The position numbers were made by a program, and so were the translations under genes. The notes beneath the pieces are model-generated. The model was not told the DNA's origin, ran no database searches, and saw nothing but the letters and a program-made list of their open reading frames with translations. This document shows, piece by piece, positions 35,837 through 45,299 of a stretch of 64,000 nt of DNA; position 1 is the stretch's first letter; each line of letters opens with the position of its first letter. The DNA comes from Saccharicrinis aurantiacus (lineage in GTDB: Bacteria; Bacteroidota; Bacteroidia; Bacteroidales; Marinilabiliaceae): assembly GCF_001660705.2 (NCBI RefSeq), contig NZ_LYBV02000031.1:62001-126000 (forward strand). The letters run 5' to 3'.

Positions 35837-36307
35837 TTAAGCTGTTTTTAATGCAATTTCGAGTATGGTTGGTTTTACAAGGGCTTCAAAGTCCTTGTAT
35901 TTCATCTGTATTAGCAGATCATGAGCGCATGCATTAAACGCTACAAAAACTTCGGTAGTTAATGATTTGGCAACATATACAGGCATATCGTATAAATTAC
36001 CGAATGGTGGCATGGCCCCAACCTCACAGTTGCCAAAAGAATCTTTAAATTCAGATTCGCTTGCTAGTCTAATGTTTTCACTTTTTGTTTCAATTCTTAA
36101 CTGTTCTAAATTAACATGCATATCACCCGGTAAAACCACCATGGTTAGTTTACTGTCCATTTTTACAATTACAGTTTTGGCAATTTCATGGCCGGTTAAG
36201 TGGACGTCGGCAGCGGTTCTTTGCGCAGTGTGAGTTGTGTGGTGCACAATTTTGTTAAACGAGATATCGTTTTCACGTAGGTATTCTTCAATCTTTGTAA
36301 GTGGCAT
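35837..36307 (-). CDS. YbaK/EbsC-type aminoacyl-tRNA deacylase
   Basis: The 156-residue single-domain protein matches the YbaK/ProX-like editing family: an N-terminal MPLTKIEEYLRENDISFNKIVHHTTHTAQRTA, then GHEIAKTVIVKMDSKLTMVVLPGD with the conserved Lys, and GNCEVGAMPPFG, the substrate-loop signature. Family knowledge: these hydrolyse mischarged tRNAs such as Ala-tRNA-Pro or Cys-tRNA-Pro in trans. Which tRNA this one edits is not readable. Its stop codon abuts the stop of the convergent MscS gene. Confidence 0.88.
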   Translation of the reverse strand: MPLTKIEEYLRENDISFNKIVHHTTHTAQRTAADVHLTGHEIAKTVIVKMDSKLTMVVLPGDMHVNLEQLRIETKSENIRLASESEFKDSFGNCEVGAMPPFGNLYDMPVYVAKSLTTEVFVAFNACAHDLLIQMKYKDFEALVKPTILEIALKTA

Positions 36308-36399
36308 AGCTTATCCCTCCATTTAATGATTAAACTGTATATAATTTAATGAGTTTATCTTACAATGTAAAGGAAGCTTATAAACAACTTTAAATTAAA

Positions 36400-36428
36400 A
36401 ATCCTCATACACATAGTGTATGAGGATT
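36400..36428 (-). terminator. Terminator after pgi
   Basis: A perfect 13-bp stem (36400-36412 with 36416-36428) has a 3-base loop. On the reverse strand it is followed by a T-rich tract, 26 bases past the pgi stop. Confidence 0.88.
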
Positions 36429-36453
36429 CAATAATATTGAAAGCTACGTTTAA

Positions 36454-37785
36454 TTATAAACGTGCTTTTATAGCTTTAGTATCTTCCTCGTGACCTGGTT
36501 TTTCTAATAAAGCAAACATGTTCTTTTTGTATGCTTCAACACCTGGCTGATCAAAAGGATTCACCTCTAATAAGTATCCGCTAATACCACACGCTATTTC
36601 AAAGAAATAAATCATCTGACCTAAATAGTAAGCGTTTAACTCAGGTAATTCAACTTTAATGTTAGGAACATCACCATCTACGTGAGCGATTAATGTACCT
36701 AGCTCAGCCATTTTATTTACCTCGTCAACACGTTTCCCGGCTAAGAAGTTTAATCCATCAAGATTAGCTTCGTCAGTTGGTACGTTAACCGTTCTGTTAG
36801 GTGTTTTAATGGTTACAATAGTTTCAAAGATGTTACGCACACCTTCTTGAATCCACTGTCCCATTGAGTGAAGATCTGTAGAGAAATCAACAGCAGCTGG
36901 GAAAATTCCTTTGCCATCTTTTCCTTCACTCTCACCATATAATTGTTTCCACCACTCAGCAACAAAATGAAGCTTTGGTTGGTAGTTAACTAATATCTCA
37001 GTTCCTTTTCCGTTACGGTAAAGTTCGTTTCTAACAGCAGCGTAAGTTGCAGCAGCACTGTTTTCCTTTTCGTCGGCAACAATTTTTTCCATATCCTGAG
37101 CTCCTTTTACCAAAGCACGGATATCAACACCTGCAATTGCGATTGGTAATAATCCAACAGGAGTTAATACAGAGAAACGTCCACCAACATCGTCAGGAAT
37201 AACATAGGTTTTATAACCTTCTTGATCAGCTAAAGTACGTAATGCACCTTTTGAACCATCAGTAACAGCAACAATACGCTCTTTTACTTCTTTAGGAGAG
37301 TATTTGCTTACCAATAAATTTCTTAATAAACGGAATGCTAAAGCAGGCTCAGTTGTTGTACCCGATTTAGAAATTGATACTAAAGCAAATGATTTATCTT
37401 TTAATAAATCTAAAAGCTCTGCAGTATAATCTTCACCAATATTCTGACCAGCATAAACAACTACTGGAGTTTTACGATCAGTAATTAAATGGTCGAAAGA
37501 ATTAGAAAGTGCATCAATTACAGCTCTAGCACCTAGGTAGCTACCTCCAATACCAATAACAACTACAATATCAGCTTTGTCTTGTAGCTTTTTTGCAGTA
37601 GCTTCAATATCGGCTAATTGTGCATCGTTAATGCTTGATGGAAGATTTACCCAACCTAAAAAGTCGTTTCCTTTTCCTGTTTTTTCGTATAAAGCTTTTA
37701 GGTGAGAAGCCATTTCACTTTTATACCCATTCACTACCTCTTGTGATACAGAGGTTTTCGAGATATCAATTCTTAAGTTTTCCAT
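36454..37785 (-). CDS. pgi: Glucose-6-phosphate isomerase
   Basis: The 443-residue enzyme is of the short bacterial type. It shows the sugar-phosphate site in [20 protein letters not shown] and [22 protein letters not shown], the [23 protein letters not shown] signature, and [32 protein letters not shown] with its catalytic Glu/His context. It interconverts glucose 6-phosphate and fructose 6-phosphate in the cytosol. It sits last in a same-strand run lysS-gpsA-pgi with gaps of 77-92 bases. Confidence 0.97.
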   Translation of the reverse strand: MENLRIDISKTSVSQEVVNGYKSEMASHLKALYEKTGKGNDFLGWVNLPSSINDAQLADIEATAKKLQDKADIVVVIGIGGSYLGARAVIDALSNSFDHLITDRKTPVVVYAGQNIGEDYTAELLDLLKDKSFALVSISKSGTTTEPALAFRLLRNLLVSKYSPKEVKERIVAVTDGSKGALRTLADQEGYKTYVIPDDVGGRFSVLTPVGLLPIAIAGVDIRALVKGAQDMEKIVADEKENSAAATYAAVRNELYRNGKGTEILVNYQPKLHFVAEWWKQLYGESEGKDGKGIFPAAVDFSTDLHSMGQWIQEGVRNIFETIVTIKTPNRTVNVPTDEANLDGLNFLAGKRVDEVNKMAELGTLIAHVDGDVPNIKVELPELNAYYLGQMIYFFEIACGISGYLLEVNPFDQPGVEAYKKNMFALLEKPGHEEDTKAIKARL

Positions 37786-37862
37786 TTTAAATTGATTTTA
37801 TAAAATATGGATTATTAATATTTTATTATAGATTATTCTTAAAAATAGGAACTGTAAGGTAA

Positions 37863-38858
37863 TTACCTTAAGTGTTCCGTTAGTAAACGTATTTCAATTG
37901 AAGGAGAAATACGTTCGTAAATTATATTATAAACGGCATCGGTAATAGGCATATTTACCTTGTACTTATCGTTTATTTCTTTGATACTTTTTACAGCATA
38001 GTAACCTTCGGCAACCATTAACATCTCCATTTGAGCGTATTTAACCGAGTAGCCCTTCCCTATCATGGTACCAAACATACGGTTTCTACTAAATTGCGAG
38101 TATCCCGTTACCAAAAGGTCGCCAAGGTAGGCTGAGCTTTTAATATCGCGTGTAATAGGATGCACGGTATCTACAAAACGTTTGATCTCTTGTATGCCGT
38201 TCGACATTAATACGGCCTGAAAATTATCGCCATATCCCATTCCATGGCAGATACCAGAAGCAACTGCCATAATGTTTTTAAGTACGGCAGAAAACTCAGT
38301 TCCATAAATATCATCGGAAACAGAAGTGTTGATATAGGCACAGTTTAGAAGGTTACCAAACTCGCGTCCGTTTTTAACATCCTGGCAAGCAATAGTAATA
38401 TATGATAAGCGCTCAAGTGCAACCTCTTCAGCATGACATGGACCTGATATAACCGCAATTTGATCGAGTGGTACATTATAAACTTCGTTCATATATGTAC
38501 CTACAATCATATTTTCATCCGGCACTAAACCTTTAACAGCAGATACAATAATTTTATCTTTCAGTGAGATAGATAAATCTTGTAATAAACTTTTTAGAAA
38601 TGCTGATGGAATAGCTAGAATTAGCACTTCGCTCTCTTCAACAATATGGTTAATGTCGGAGAAGAAGTTAATGTTATCCGTATTGAAATCAACACTAGTT
38701 AAATAATTAGGATTGTGCCCGTACTTTCTAAACAATTTAATGTGTTTAGGATTGCGAAAATGCCAGTTCAATGTATCCACATTGTTCATCAGCATTTTAG
38801 CAATGGCTGTTGCCCAGCTACCACTTCCTATTATTCCTACTCTTGATGTTTGATCCAT
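37863..38858 (-). CDS. gpsA: NAD(P)-dependent glycerol-3-phosphate dehydrogenase
   Basis: The 331-residue protein opens VGIIGSGSWATAIAKMLMNN, a Rossmann GxGxxA loop. It carries KDKIIVSAVKGLVPDE, the GPCHAEEVALERLSYITIA motif, the catalytic-type Lys in FSAVLKNIMAVASGICHGMGYGDN and the SSAYLGDLLVTGYSQFSRNRMFG signature. It reduces dihydroxyacetone phosphate to sn-glycerol 3-phosphate for phospholipid synthesis. Length and motifs are complete. Confidence 0.96.
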   Translation of the reverse strand: MDQTSRVGIIGSGSWATAIAKMLMNNVDTLNWHFRNPKHIKLFRKYGHNPNYLTSVDFNTDNINFFSDINHIVEESEVLILAIPSAFLKSLLQDLSISLKDKIIVSAVKGLVPDENMIVGTYMNEVYNVPLDQIAVISGPCHAEEVALERLSYITIACQDVKNGREFGNLLNCAYINTSVSDDIYGTEFSAVLKNIMAVASGICHGMGYGDNFQAVLMSNGIQEIKRFVDTVHPITRDIKSSAYLGDLLVTGYSQFSRNRMFGTMIGKGYSVKYAQMEMLMVAEGYYAVKSIKEINDKYKVNMPITDAVYNIIYERISPSIEIRLLTEHLR

Positions 38859-38950
38859 ATAGTTTTGTTGTCCACTAATTTTTGAGTGGTTTACAAATAT
38901 AAAACCATAGCACTTAATATACTATGGTTTTATTGTATAAATATTATGTA

Positions 38951-40678
38951 TTAAGCCAACCAACTCTTCACATCGTCTTGCGATGGGTTTTTATAGCCTA
39001 ATTTGTTCTTCTTATTATAACCACAAACTTCTTGATGCAATTTAGTAGGTTTTAACTCCTTAACTTCAGCAACTTTTTTGTAGCCCAATTTAATGATAAT
39101 TTCTGCCCACTCTTTAGGTACACCAATTTCTTCGTATTTCTCAACGCCATCAGCTTCCACCTTTTTCTCTGGCTTCATTTGTGGGAAGAATAATACTTCT
39201 TGAATAGATTGGTTGTTGGTCATGAACATAGTTAAACGGTCAATACCAATTCCCATTCCTGATGTTGGAGGCATACCATATTCTAAGGCGCGCACAAAAT
39301 CCGTATCGATAAACATAGCTTCGTCATCTCCCTTTTCGCTTAGTTTGAGCTGATCTTGGAAACGGCCCAATTGATCGATAGGGTCATTAAGCTCGGTATA
39401 TGCATTAGCTAACTCTTTACCGTTAACCATAAGCTCAAAACGCTCTGTTAACTCTGGATTATCGCGGTGCTTTTTACAAAGTGGCGACATCTCAACAGGG
39501 TAATCAGTAATAAAAGTTGGCTGAATGTAGTTTCCTTCACATTTCTCACCAAAAATTTCATCAATTAATTTTCCTTTACCCATTGAATCATCTACTTCGA
39601 TGTTCAATTGTTTACAAACGTCTTTTAATTCAGCCTCGCCCATACCTGCAATATCAATTCCGGTATGTTCTTTAATGGCATCAATCATGGTAACACGTTT
39701 GAACGGGCGTTTAAAATCAATTTCTTTATCACCCATCTGAACTTTAGTTTGTCCGTGTAATGCTATGGCAACACGCTCAAGCATTTCTTCGGTAAAGTTC
39801 ATCATCCACTTATAATCTTTATAAGCAACGTAAATTTCCATTACGGTAAACTCAGGATTGTGTGTTCTGTCCATTCCTTCGTTACGGAAATCTTTAGCAA
39901 ACTCGTATACACCATCAAATCCACCAACAATTAAGCGCTTTAAATAAAGCTCGTTGGCAATTCTTAAGTATAATGGAATATTTAAAGCATTGTGATGTGT
40001 CTCAAACGGACGAGCACTTGCTCCACCTGGTATTGATTGTAATATTGGTGTCTCAACCTCAAGGTAACCTTTCTCGTTAAAGAAGTCACGCATGGTGTTG
40101 ATAATCTTTGTTCTTTTTAAGAAAGTATCTTTTACCTGATCGTTTACAATTAAATCAACGTAACGCTGACGGTATCTTTGCTCAGGATCAGTAAAGGCAT
40201 CGTATTGCTTGCCATCTTTCTCTTTTACAATTGGAAGTGGCTTTAAGGACTTGGTAAGTACCTTAAATTCTTTTACGTGAATAGATGTTTCTCCTAATTG
40301 AGTTTTAAATACATGACCCGTAACACCAATGATATCGCCAATATCTAAAAGTTTTTTAAATACGGTGTTATACATGGTTTTATCATCACCTTCGCAAATA
40401 TCATCGCGACGGAAATAGATTTGTATTCTTCCTTGTTGATCCTTAAGCTCAGCGAAAGAAGCACTACCCATAATACGGCGGCTCATCAATCGTCCTGCAA
40501 GTGTAACGGATTTTAATTCCTCCGCCTCTTCATTCTCTTCGAACTGTTTTATGATGTCCTGAGAGTAGTGGGTTGTTTTAAATTCCTCAGCAGGGAAGGC
40601 GTTTATTCCTAACTTGTTAAGTTCCTCAAGACTTTTACGTCTGATTTGTTCTTGTTCGCTTAATTCAACAGTACTCAT
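38951..40678 (-). CDS. lysS: Lysine--tRNA ligase, class II
   Basis: The 575-residue enzyme has an N-terminal OB-fold anticodon domain (about 55-165; VTLAGRLMSRRIMGSASFAELKDQQGRIQIYFRR) and a class II core with FLKRTKIINTMRDFFNEKGYLEVETPILQSIPGGASARPFETHHNALNIPLYLRIANELYLKRLIVGGFDGVYEFAKDFRNEGMDRTHNPEFTVMEIYVAY and a motif 3 GMPPTSGMGIGIDRLTMFMTN. A C-terminal extension of about 60 residues after motif 3 is common in Bacteroidota. Its leader has three hairpins between the -7 box and the ATG (see findings). Confidence 0.97.
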   Translation of the reverse strand: MSTVELSEQEQIRRKSLEELNKLGINAFPAEEFKTTHYSQDIIKQFEENEEAEELKSVTLAGRLMSRRIMGSASFAELKDQQGRIQIYFRRDDICEGDDKTMYNTVFKKLLDIGDIIGVTGHVFKTQLGETSIHVKEFKVLTKSLKPLPIVKEKDGKQYDAFTDPEQRYRQRYVDLIVNDQVKDTFLKRTKIINTMRDFFNEKGYLEVETPILQSIPGGASARPFETHHNALNIPLYLRIANELYLKRLIVGGFDGVYEFAKDFRNEGMDRTHNPEFTVMEIYVAYKDYKWMMNFTEEMLERVAIALHGQTKVQMGDKEIDFKRPFKRVTMIDAIKEHTGIDIAGMGEAELKDVCKQLNIEVDDSMGKGKLIDEIFGEKCEGNYIQPTFITDYPVEMSPLCKKHRDNPELTERFELMVNGKELANAYTELNDPIDQLGRFQDQLKLSEKGDDEAMFIDTDFVRALEYGMPPTSGMGIGIDRLTMFMTNNQSIQEVLFFPQMKPEKKVEADGVEKYEEIGVPKEWAEIIIKLGYKKVAEVKELKPTKLHQEVCGYNKKNKLGYKNPSQDDVKSWLA

Positions 40679-40681
40679 TCC

Positions 40682-40789
40682 TATATTTTCAATATAAATT
40701 TGTGAAACATCTATGCCTTTGATGCATAGAAACTTCTATCTGATAAAATTAAAACCTATTTATCAGAAGAGAAAATCGGTGCAAAGATA
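40682..40789 (-). promoter_or_regulatory. lysS promoter and structured leader
   Basis: On the reverse strand TATCTTTG (40789-40782) is a -7 box. The roughly 100-base leader then holds three hairpins: TCTGATAAA/TTTATCAGA (40739-40767), CTATGC/GCATAG (40711-40729) and TATATT/AATATA (40682-40696), the last touching the start region. No known riboswitch class is recognised. Confidence 0.45.
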
Positions 40790-41047
40790 ATCAATAAGCT
40801 TTAATAATGAAGTTATTATAGTAATCGTGATATTTAAAATGTGAGCTTTTAATGTATATTAAGCTTTTGGGGGTGAATTAATATACTCATTTACAATTAT
40901 AAACTAAGTATTAAGGTTTAATGAAACTTGAATTTTTATAAGTAAAAATGATTGATACACTCTTAAATAATTAGGAAATATATGACAGCTATATTGTTTT
41001 GCGAATGAGTAATTGAACTGGTAGTATGGCCTTGTATAGAAACATAA
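40790..41047. other. AT-rich spacer between lysS and the GH16 locus
   Basis: Together with the lysS leader and the hairpin at 41048-41072 this makes a gap of about 425 bases without a gene. I see no protein-like frame in it. Confidence 0.5.
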
Positions 41048-41075
41048 AGAGGAATCCGTTAATGACTCCTCTTCT
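41048..41075 (-). terminator. Hairpin downstream of the fascin-domain remnant
   Basis: AGAGGA-A-TC and GACTCCTCT (41048-41072) form an imperfect stem about 30 bases past the stop of the remnant on its strand, consistent with the original terminator of a lost GH16-type gene. Confidence 0.5.
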
Positions 41076-41104
41076 GATTAGGGTACTTCGCAAGAAGTTC
41101 TTTT

Positions 41105-41487
41105 TTAAAGTGCATTGGCAAACTTAAACTTTAGCCAATCAGATATGCCTGTTCCTGTGCATTGCATATTGGCTCGCACGTGTTTATTATTATTTCCTTT
41201 CAAAACAAAGGTATCGTTGCCATAATCAACCATGGTGAATTTTTCCGACTTACCAATTTTTGGACTTACACAAGTCATGGCTTTTTTTTCCATTTTCTGA
41301 GCTAAGGTATTTTCCATTACTTCCTTTAAAAGCAACTAGGCCATCTTTAAGCTCAATTATTTCGAACACTTCAGTTTTGTTGGTTTGCGTTTTATTACAA
41401 GTTAGTGCCTTATCATTTTCAGAACTTACATATTTTAGGTTTCCCAAATTTTGCATGGAAATTAAGCTGCCAAGGGGTTCTGGTTTT
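41105..41487 (-). pseudogene. Frameshifted remnant of a fascin-like beta-trefoil domain (third GH16-type paralog)
   Basis: Two overlapping reverse frames join into one domain. The first reads LGSLISMQNLGNLKYVSSENDKALTC...VAFKGSNGKYLSSENGKK. After a frame change near 41270-41290 the second reads AMTCVSPKIGKSEKFTMVDYGNDTFVLKGNNNKHVRANMQCTGTGISDWLKFKFANAL-stop. This parallels the C-terminal module of the two GH16 genes upstream (for example NQGSFKYMSS...VALKGSNGKYVSSENGT...WEKFTMVDYGNNVYALKGNN). No catalytic domain or sorting tail is attached, and a stop precedes the homology. It is a decayed duplicate; a sequencing error alone would not explain the missing parts. Confidence 0.8.
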
Positions 41488-41597
41488 TAATGATGAGGGA
41501 GATTTTTATTGAAAGAAGTGGTTGGAGGCCGTATTTATTACGGTTTGTAACTTGAATTTACCAGCAAGTGATTTAGTTAATGGTTTAAGCATAAAAA

Positions 41598-41626
41598 AAG
41601 GGAACCGTATTCCTGGTTCCCTTATG
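41598..41626 (-). terminator. Terminator of the GH16 operon
   Basis: Nine-base arms AAGGGAACC/GGTTCCCTT (41598-41606 and 41615-41623) are followed on the reverse strand by a run of T, 27 bases past the stop of the second GH16 gene. Confidence 0.88.
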
Positions 41627-41650
41627 ATTATTCTGTTTAGCTGAAATATT

Positions 41651-43471
41651 CTATTTAATGATTACCCTTTCTACATAGGTTTCATCTTGCGTTTTTATTT
41701 TTACCAGATAAATACCCGATAATTCACTTGTATTTATTTCTGCACTTGTACCGTTAAATTGTATTGTTTTTACCATTTTCCCCTGAAGGTCGAATATAGA
41801 TGCGGTAGCCACTGCATCAATGCTGCTGAGCTTCACATATAGTACATTACTTGCCGGGTTAGGATATATTCTTAATTTATTCTCCTTTGATTTACTGACA
41901 CTCGTTGCATTCTTCAGTTCACTTGTTACTTTAAACTGTTGCCAGTTAGACGCTCCGGTGCTAGTACATAGCATATTGTCGCGCACGTATAAATCGTTAT
42001 TTCCTTTTAATGCATACACATTATTACCATAATCAACCATTGTGAATTTTTCCCATGCGCCTATTGAGGTGCGTGTGCACGTTAATTCTTTAGTGCCGTT
42101 TTCTGAGCTCACATATTTTCCATTACTCCCTTTAAGAGCTACCAATCCTGAACCAATATCAACAATTTCGAATTTCTCGGAAGTACCAACTGTGGTGGTA
42201 TTACAAGTTAACTTATTAATATCGGCTGAACTCATGTATTTAAAGCTTCCTTGGTTTTGAAATGAAGATAAGCTACCTGTTGATACAGATGTAACATTAA
42301 AATTGCTTGATTCATAATCTAAATTAGAACTAAAATCACCTCCAACTGGGCGAATGGCCACACCTAATTGGTATCCATTTGCCACAGCCCAAGCGCTTGC
42401 CTGATCAATGGTTAAAGTTGCAGTGCCTGAACCAGAGCTTACTGTTTTTCTGGTGTTGGTAAGCCAAGTGCCTGTTGGTCCGTTTACAATGGCCAGAAGT
42501 TCATTTTGTGCTGCCGATGTATACGAAATTGAAACATCAAATGTCGAACCACTCATAACAGAACTAGGAGCAGCAAAAATTGTAACTGAGTTATTCTGTG
42601 CAGGTGCATCTTCAAGCTTCCAGGTTCTTGTCCAATCGTAATAAGTTGTTCTTTCCGACCAGGTACCTGTCATTCCGCCATCCGCAGGAACTGGGTTCCA
42701 GTCATACGTTTCTGTAACCATTCTAATATACATTGGTAAATTAAAATCTGCGGTTGGGTTTATGGTGTACACATAATTGCCATCGAGGAAAAACTGAATT
42801 TCGGATTTGCTTTTCCACCAGGCAGCATAAATATGATAGTCTTTGTAAGCCTCCTCACCTATTGATGCCTTGTTGCCTGCAGAGCCCGTTGGAGTAGTTT
42901 CGCACGAGGTATTTCTACTGTGCGTATTTGAGCCCATTTCACTTAACTTAGCAGTTGAACTACCATTGGTAACCTGACCAACCACCTCGTTAATATCTAG
43001 TTCAATGGTTCTTTGATCGCATCCTTCTCCTTCGTTGCGCACATTTATCAACCAAAATGTCGATGACATAAATGTTTTGTTGGCCTTCATGCGTGTTTCG
43101 AAATAATAGCCTACTTGAGCAGCATTGGTTGAGGTGACTAAGCCGCATCCATGTGTCCACGTTTTACCATCAATTACCTGTGGTGTAGAAAATTTAGAGT
43201 TTGTAATTCTTAGGTTTCCATCTGCCACAGTAATGGACTCTTGTGTAAACAAGCCCGGTTCACGTCCCATCCATGTAGTTACAGATGTGGCCCATTTGGA
43301 GGTATTGATAGATGTTCCATCAAATTCGTCGGAAAGGTTATCGACTTTTACCCACTGTTTACCACTTGGTTTAGGGTCGTGTCCTGAATTAAAGCTTGGT
43401 TGCGCATACATTTGTATGCTACAGATTAAAATTACAATTGCTTGTAATAGGCGAAGATTGATCTTTGTCAT
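41651..43471 (-). CDS. Secreted GH16-family glycoside hydrolase with fascin-like and T9SS domains (second in operon)
   Basis: The 606-residue protein has a signal peptide (cleavage after MYAQ), a GH16 domain (about 35-290) with catalytic motif ELDINE (Glu157, Asp159, Glu162), an Ig-like or carbohydrate-binding-like module (about 293-400), a fascin-like beta-trefoil repeat (about 410-525) and a type A T9SS sorting domain at the end (LRIYPNPASNVLYVKL...SGIYLVKIKTQ). The WMGREPGLF and YDWTRTWKLED segments resemble beta-agarases, porphyranases and carrageenases, so algal galactans are a plausible substrate. I start at MTKINLRLLQ because the longer frame (43504) spoils the signal peptide. It lies 49 bases after its paralog. 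Confidence 0.88.
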   Translation of the reverse strand: MTKINLRLLQAIVILICSIQMYAQPSFNSGHDPKPSGKQWVKVDNLSDEFDGTSINTSKWATSVTTWMGREPGLFTQESITVADGNLRITNSKFSTPQVIDGKTWTHGCGLVTSTNAAQVGYYFETRMKANKTFMSSTFWLINVRNEGEGCDQRTIELDINEVVGQVTNGSSTAKLSEMGSNTHSRNTSCETTPTGSAGNKASIGEEAYKDYHIYAAWWKSKSEIQFFLDGNYVYTINPTADFNLPMYIRMVTETYDWNPVPADGGMTGTWSERTTYYDWTRTWKLEDAPAQNNSVTIFAAPSSVMSGSTFDVSISYTSAAQNELLAIVNGPTGTWLTNTRKTVSSGSGTATLTIDQASAWAVANGYQLGVAIRPVGGDFSSNLDYESSNFNVTSVSTGSLSSFQNQGSFKYMSSADINKLTCNTTTVGTSEKFEIVDIGSGLVALKGSNGKYVSSENGTKELTCTRTSIGAWEKFTMVDYGNNVYALKGNNDLYVRDNMLCTSTGASNWQQFKVTSELKNATSVSKSKENKLRIYPNPASNVLYVKLSSIDAVATASIFDLQGKMVKTIQFNGTSAEINTSELSGIYLVKIKTQDETYVERVIIK

Positions 43472-43520
43472 AATTGTTTTTTTAATAAGGAATAGGTTAA
43501 CCATCCCCCTTTGAAGTTAA

Positions 43521-45029
43521 TTATTGAATGATTACTCTTTTAACTAAGGTTTTGCTTTTTGTTTCTATCTTAATAATATAAATGCCCGATAGGTCGCTAG
43601 TATTTATTGAAGTTTGGCCACCATTAAAAATGGAGGTATTTATACTCTTACCGTTAATATCTATAATTGAAACTAAGGCTGATTCCTCAGTATTATTAAG
43701 CTTTATGTTTAATATATCATTAGCAGGGTTCGGGTATACTTTAATCCCACTTTCGTTGGTTGTATTAATACTCGTCGCATTTTTTAGTCCACTTGTTACT
43801 TTAAACTGTTGCCAGTTAGAAACTCCGTTGCTAGTGCATAGCATATTGTTGCGCACATATAAATTATTATTACCCTTTAGAGCATATACATTATTGCCAT
43901 AATCAACCATGGTAAATTTTTCCCATGCGCCTATTGAGGTGCCTGTACACGTTAATTCTTTGGTGCCGTTTTCTGAGCTCACATATTTTCCATTACTACC
44001 TTTAAGAGCTACTAAGCCTGAACCAATATCAATAATTTCGAATTTTTCGGTAGAACCCGCAATGCTTTTGTTGCAAGCTAGTTTATTAATATTTGATGAA
44101 CTCATGTATTTAAAGCTTCCTTGGTTTTGAAAGGACGTTAAGTTACCCGACGATGCATCTTCTAGTTTCCAAACACGAACCCAATCATAAAATGTTGTTC
44201 TTTCGGTCCATGTTCCTGAAGCTACCTTTCCTCCACCCGATGGTACTGGATTCCAATCATAGGTTTCAATGGCCATTTGGATCCACATGTTAACATTAAA
44301 TGGTGTACTTGGTGTAATGGAATATTGATAAACGCCATCTAGGTAGAAATGTGCTTTATTTGCAGATTCAAACCAACATCCGTAAACAAAATAACGAGAA
44401 TGATTTTTCTCCTTTAATGAAGTACTCCCTTGTTTCTGATTTGGTGTTGGTACACACGAGGTTGTACGGTGAATCATGTTGGAATGGTAAACATGATCCC
44501 AATTTTTGGCCCAACTGTCGGTTAACGAATTAGTAACACCTACGCATTCTTGTATATCTAACTCGTGTTTTGTGTTACAGTTCTTATTTTGCGACATTAA
44601 CCAGAATGTCGATGACATTTCTGTGGCATTAGCTTTCATACGACATTCGTAGTACATTCCATTCTTCCCTGGGCTTATCGAGCGTACAATAGCACCTTCA
44701 TATAAGAATGTTTTACCATTTATAATTTTTTTCTGGGGTAACTTAGAAACTGTAACCCTCATATTTCCACCAGATACAGAAACAGCACTGGCATCAAATA
44801 AACCTGGTGCACGACCTATCCATGTCCAACCATTTTTTAAAGGTTCTTTTTGCCATTTAGAAGTATTAAATGCGTTATTAAACTCATCAGACAGATTACT
44901 TACTTTCACCCATTGTTTACCACTTGGTTTGGGGTCCTGTCCGGAATTAAAAGTGGGTTGTGCATACAATTGTATGCTGCAGATTAATATTACAATTACT
45001 TGTAATAGGCGTAGATTGATTTTTTTCAT
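43521..45029 (-). CDS. Secreted GH16-family glycoside hydrolase with fascin-like and T9SS domains (first in operon)
   Basis: The 502-residue paralog has a signal peptide (MKKINLRLLQVIVILICSIQLYAQ), a GH16 domain (about 35-300) with motif ELDIQE (Glu156, Asp158, Glu161), a fascin-like module (about 305-420) and a T9SS type A sorting domain (IKVYPNPANDILNIKLNN...SGIYIIKIETKSK). It lacks the extra Ig-like module of its neighbour. WTWIGRAPGLF, the tryptophan pair and FYDWVRVWKLED fit agarase/porphyranase-like GH16. The N-terminal 50 residues and the C-terminal module are far more alike between the two genes than the catalytic cores are. The product should be exported by Sec, then attached or released by T9SS. 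Confidence 0.88.
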   Translation of the reverse strand: MKKINLRLLQVIVILICSIQLYAQPTFNSGQDPKPSGKQWVKVSNLSDEFNNAFNTSKWQKEPLKNGWTWIGRAPGLFDASAVSVSGGNMRVTVSKLPQKKIINGKTFLYEGAIVRSISPGKNGMYYECRMKANATEMSSTFWLMSQNKNCNTKHELDIQECVGVTNSLTDSWAKNWDHVYHSNMIHRTTSCVPTPNQKQGSTSLKEKNHSRYFVYGCWFESANKAHFYLDGVYQYSITPSTPFNVNMWIQMAIETYDWNPVPSGGGKVASGTWTERTTFYDWVRVWKLEDASSGNLTSFQNQGSFKYMSSSNINKLACNKSIAGSTEKFEIIDIGSGLVALKGSNGKYVSSENGTKELTCTGTSIGAWEKFTMVDYGNNVYALKGNNNLYVRNNMLCTSNGVSNWQQFKVTSGLKNATSINTTNESGIKVYPNPANDILNIKLNNTEESALVSIIDINGKSINTSIFNGGQTSINTSDLSGIYIIKIETKSKTLVKRVIIQ

Positions 45030-45217
45030 AATTCATTTTATTAGTTAATACTTGAATTTTAAGTGTAAGCTAAATTAAAAATGAAATATTAGATTACGAA
45101 GTGGGTTTTATAGAGTATTGCGGTGGTTTATGTCCTTAAGTGGCTGATATGTTGAAGGTATGCCTTTGGTGGGATAGCATCCTCAAGGATATGCTAGTAG
45201 TGTAAAGTTATTACCAT

Positions 45218-45231
45218 TTAACCTAGGTTAA
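45218..45231. promoter_or_regulatory. Perfect 14-bp palindrome upstream of the GH16 operon
   Basis: TTAACCTAGGTTAA is fully symmetric and lies about 190 bp upstream of the first GH16 start. It is a candidate operator or activator site for a dimeric regulator controlling polysaccharide use. Confidence 0.35.
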
Positions 45232-45299
45232 TTTTACTAGAAAAGACATTGATTAACAAAATAAAAATATTTTTTTCAGATTAAATAATAAACCAGATA

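Noticed and set aside
42042-43514. Several forward frames of 70-129 codons opposite the GH16 genes
   Set aside because: They are antisense to well-supported secreted enzymes and have no family likeness of their own.
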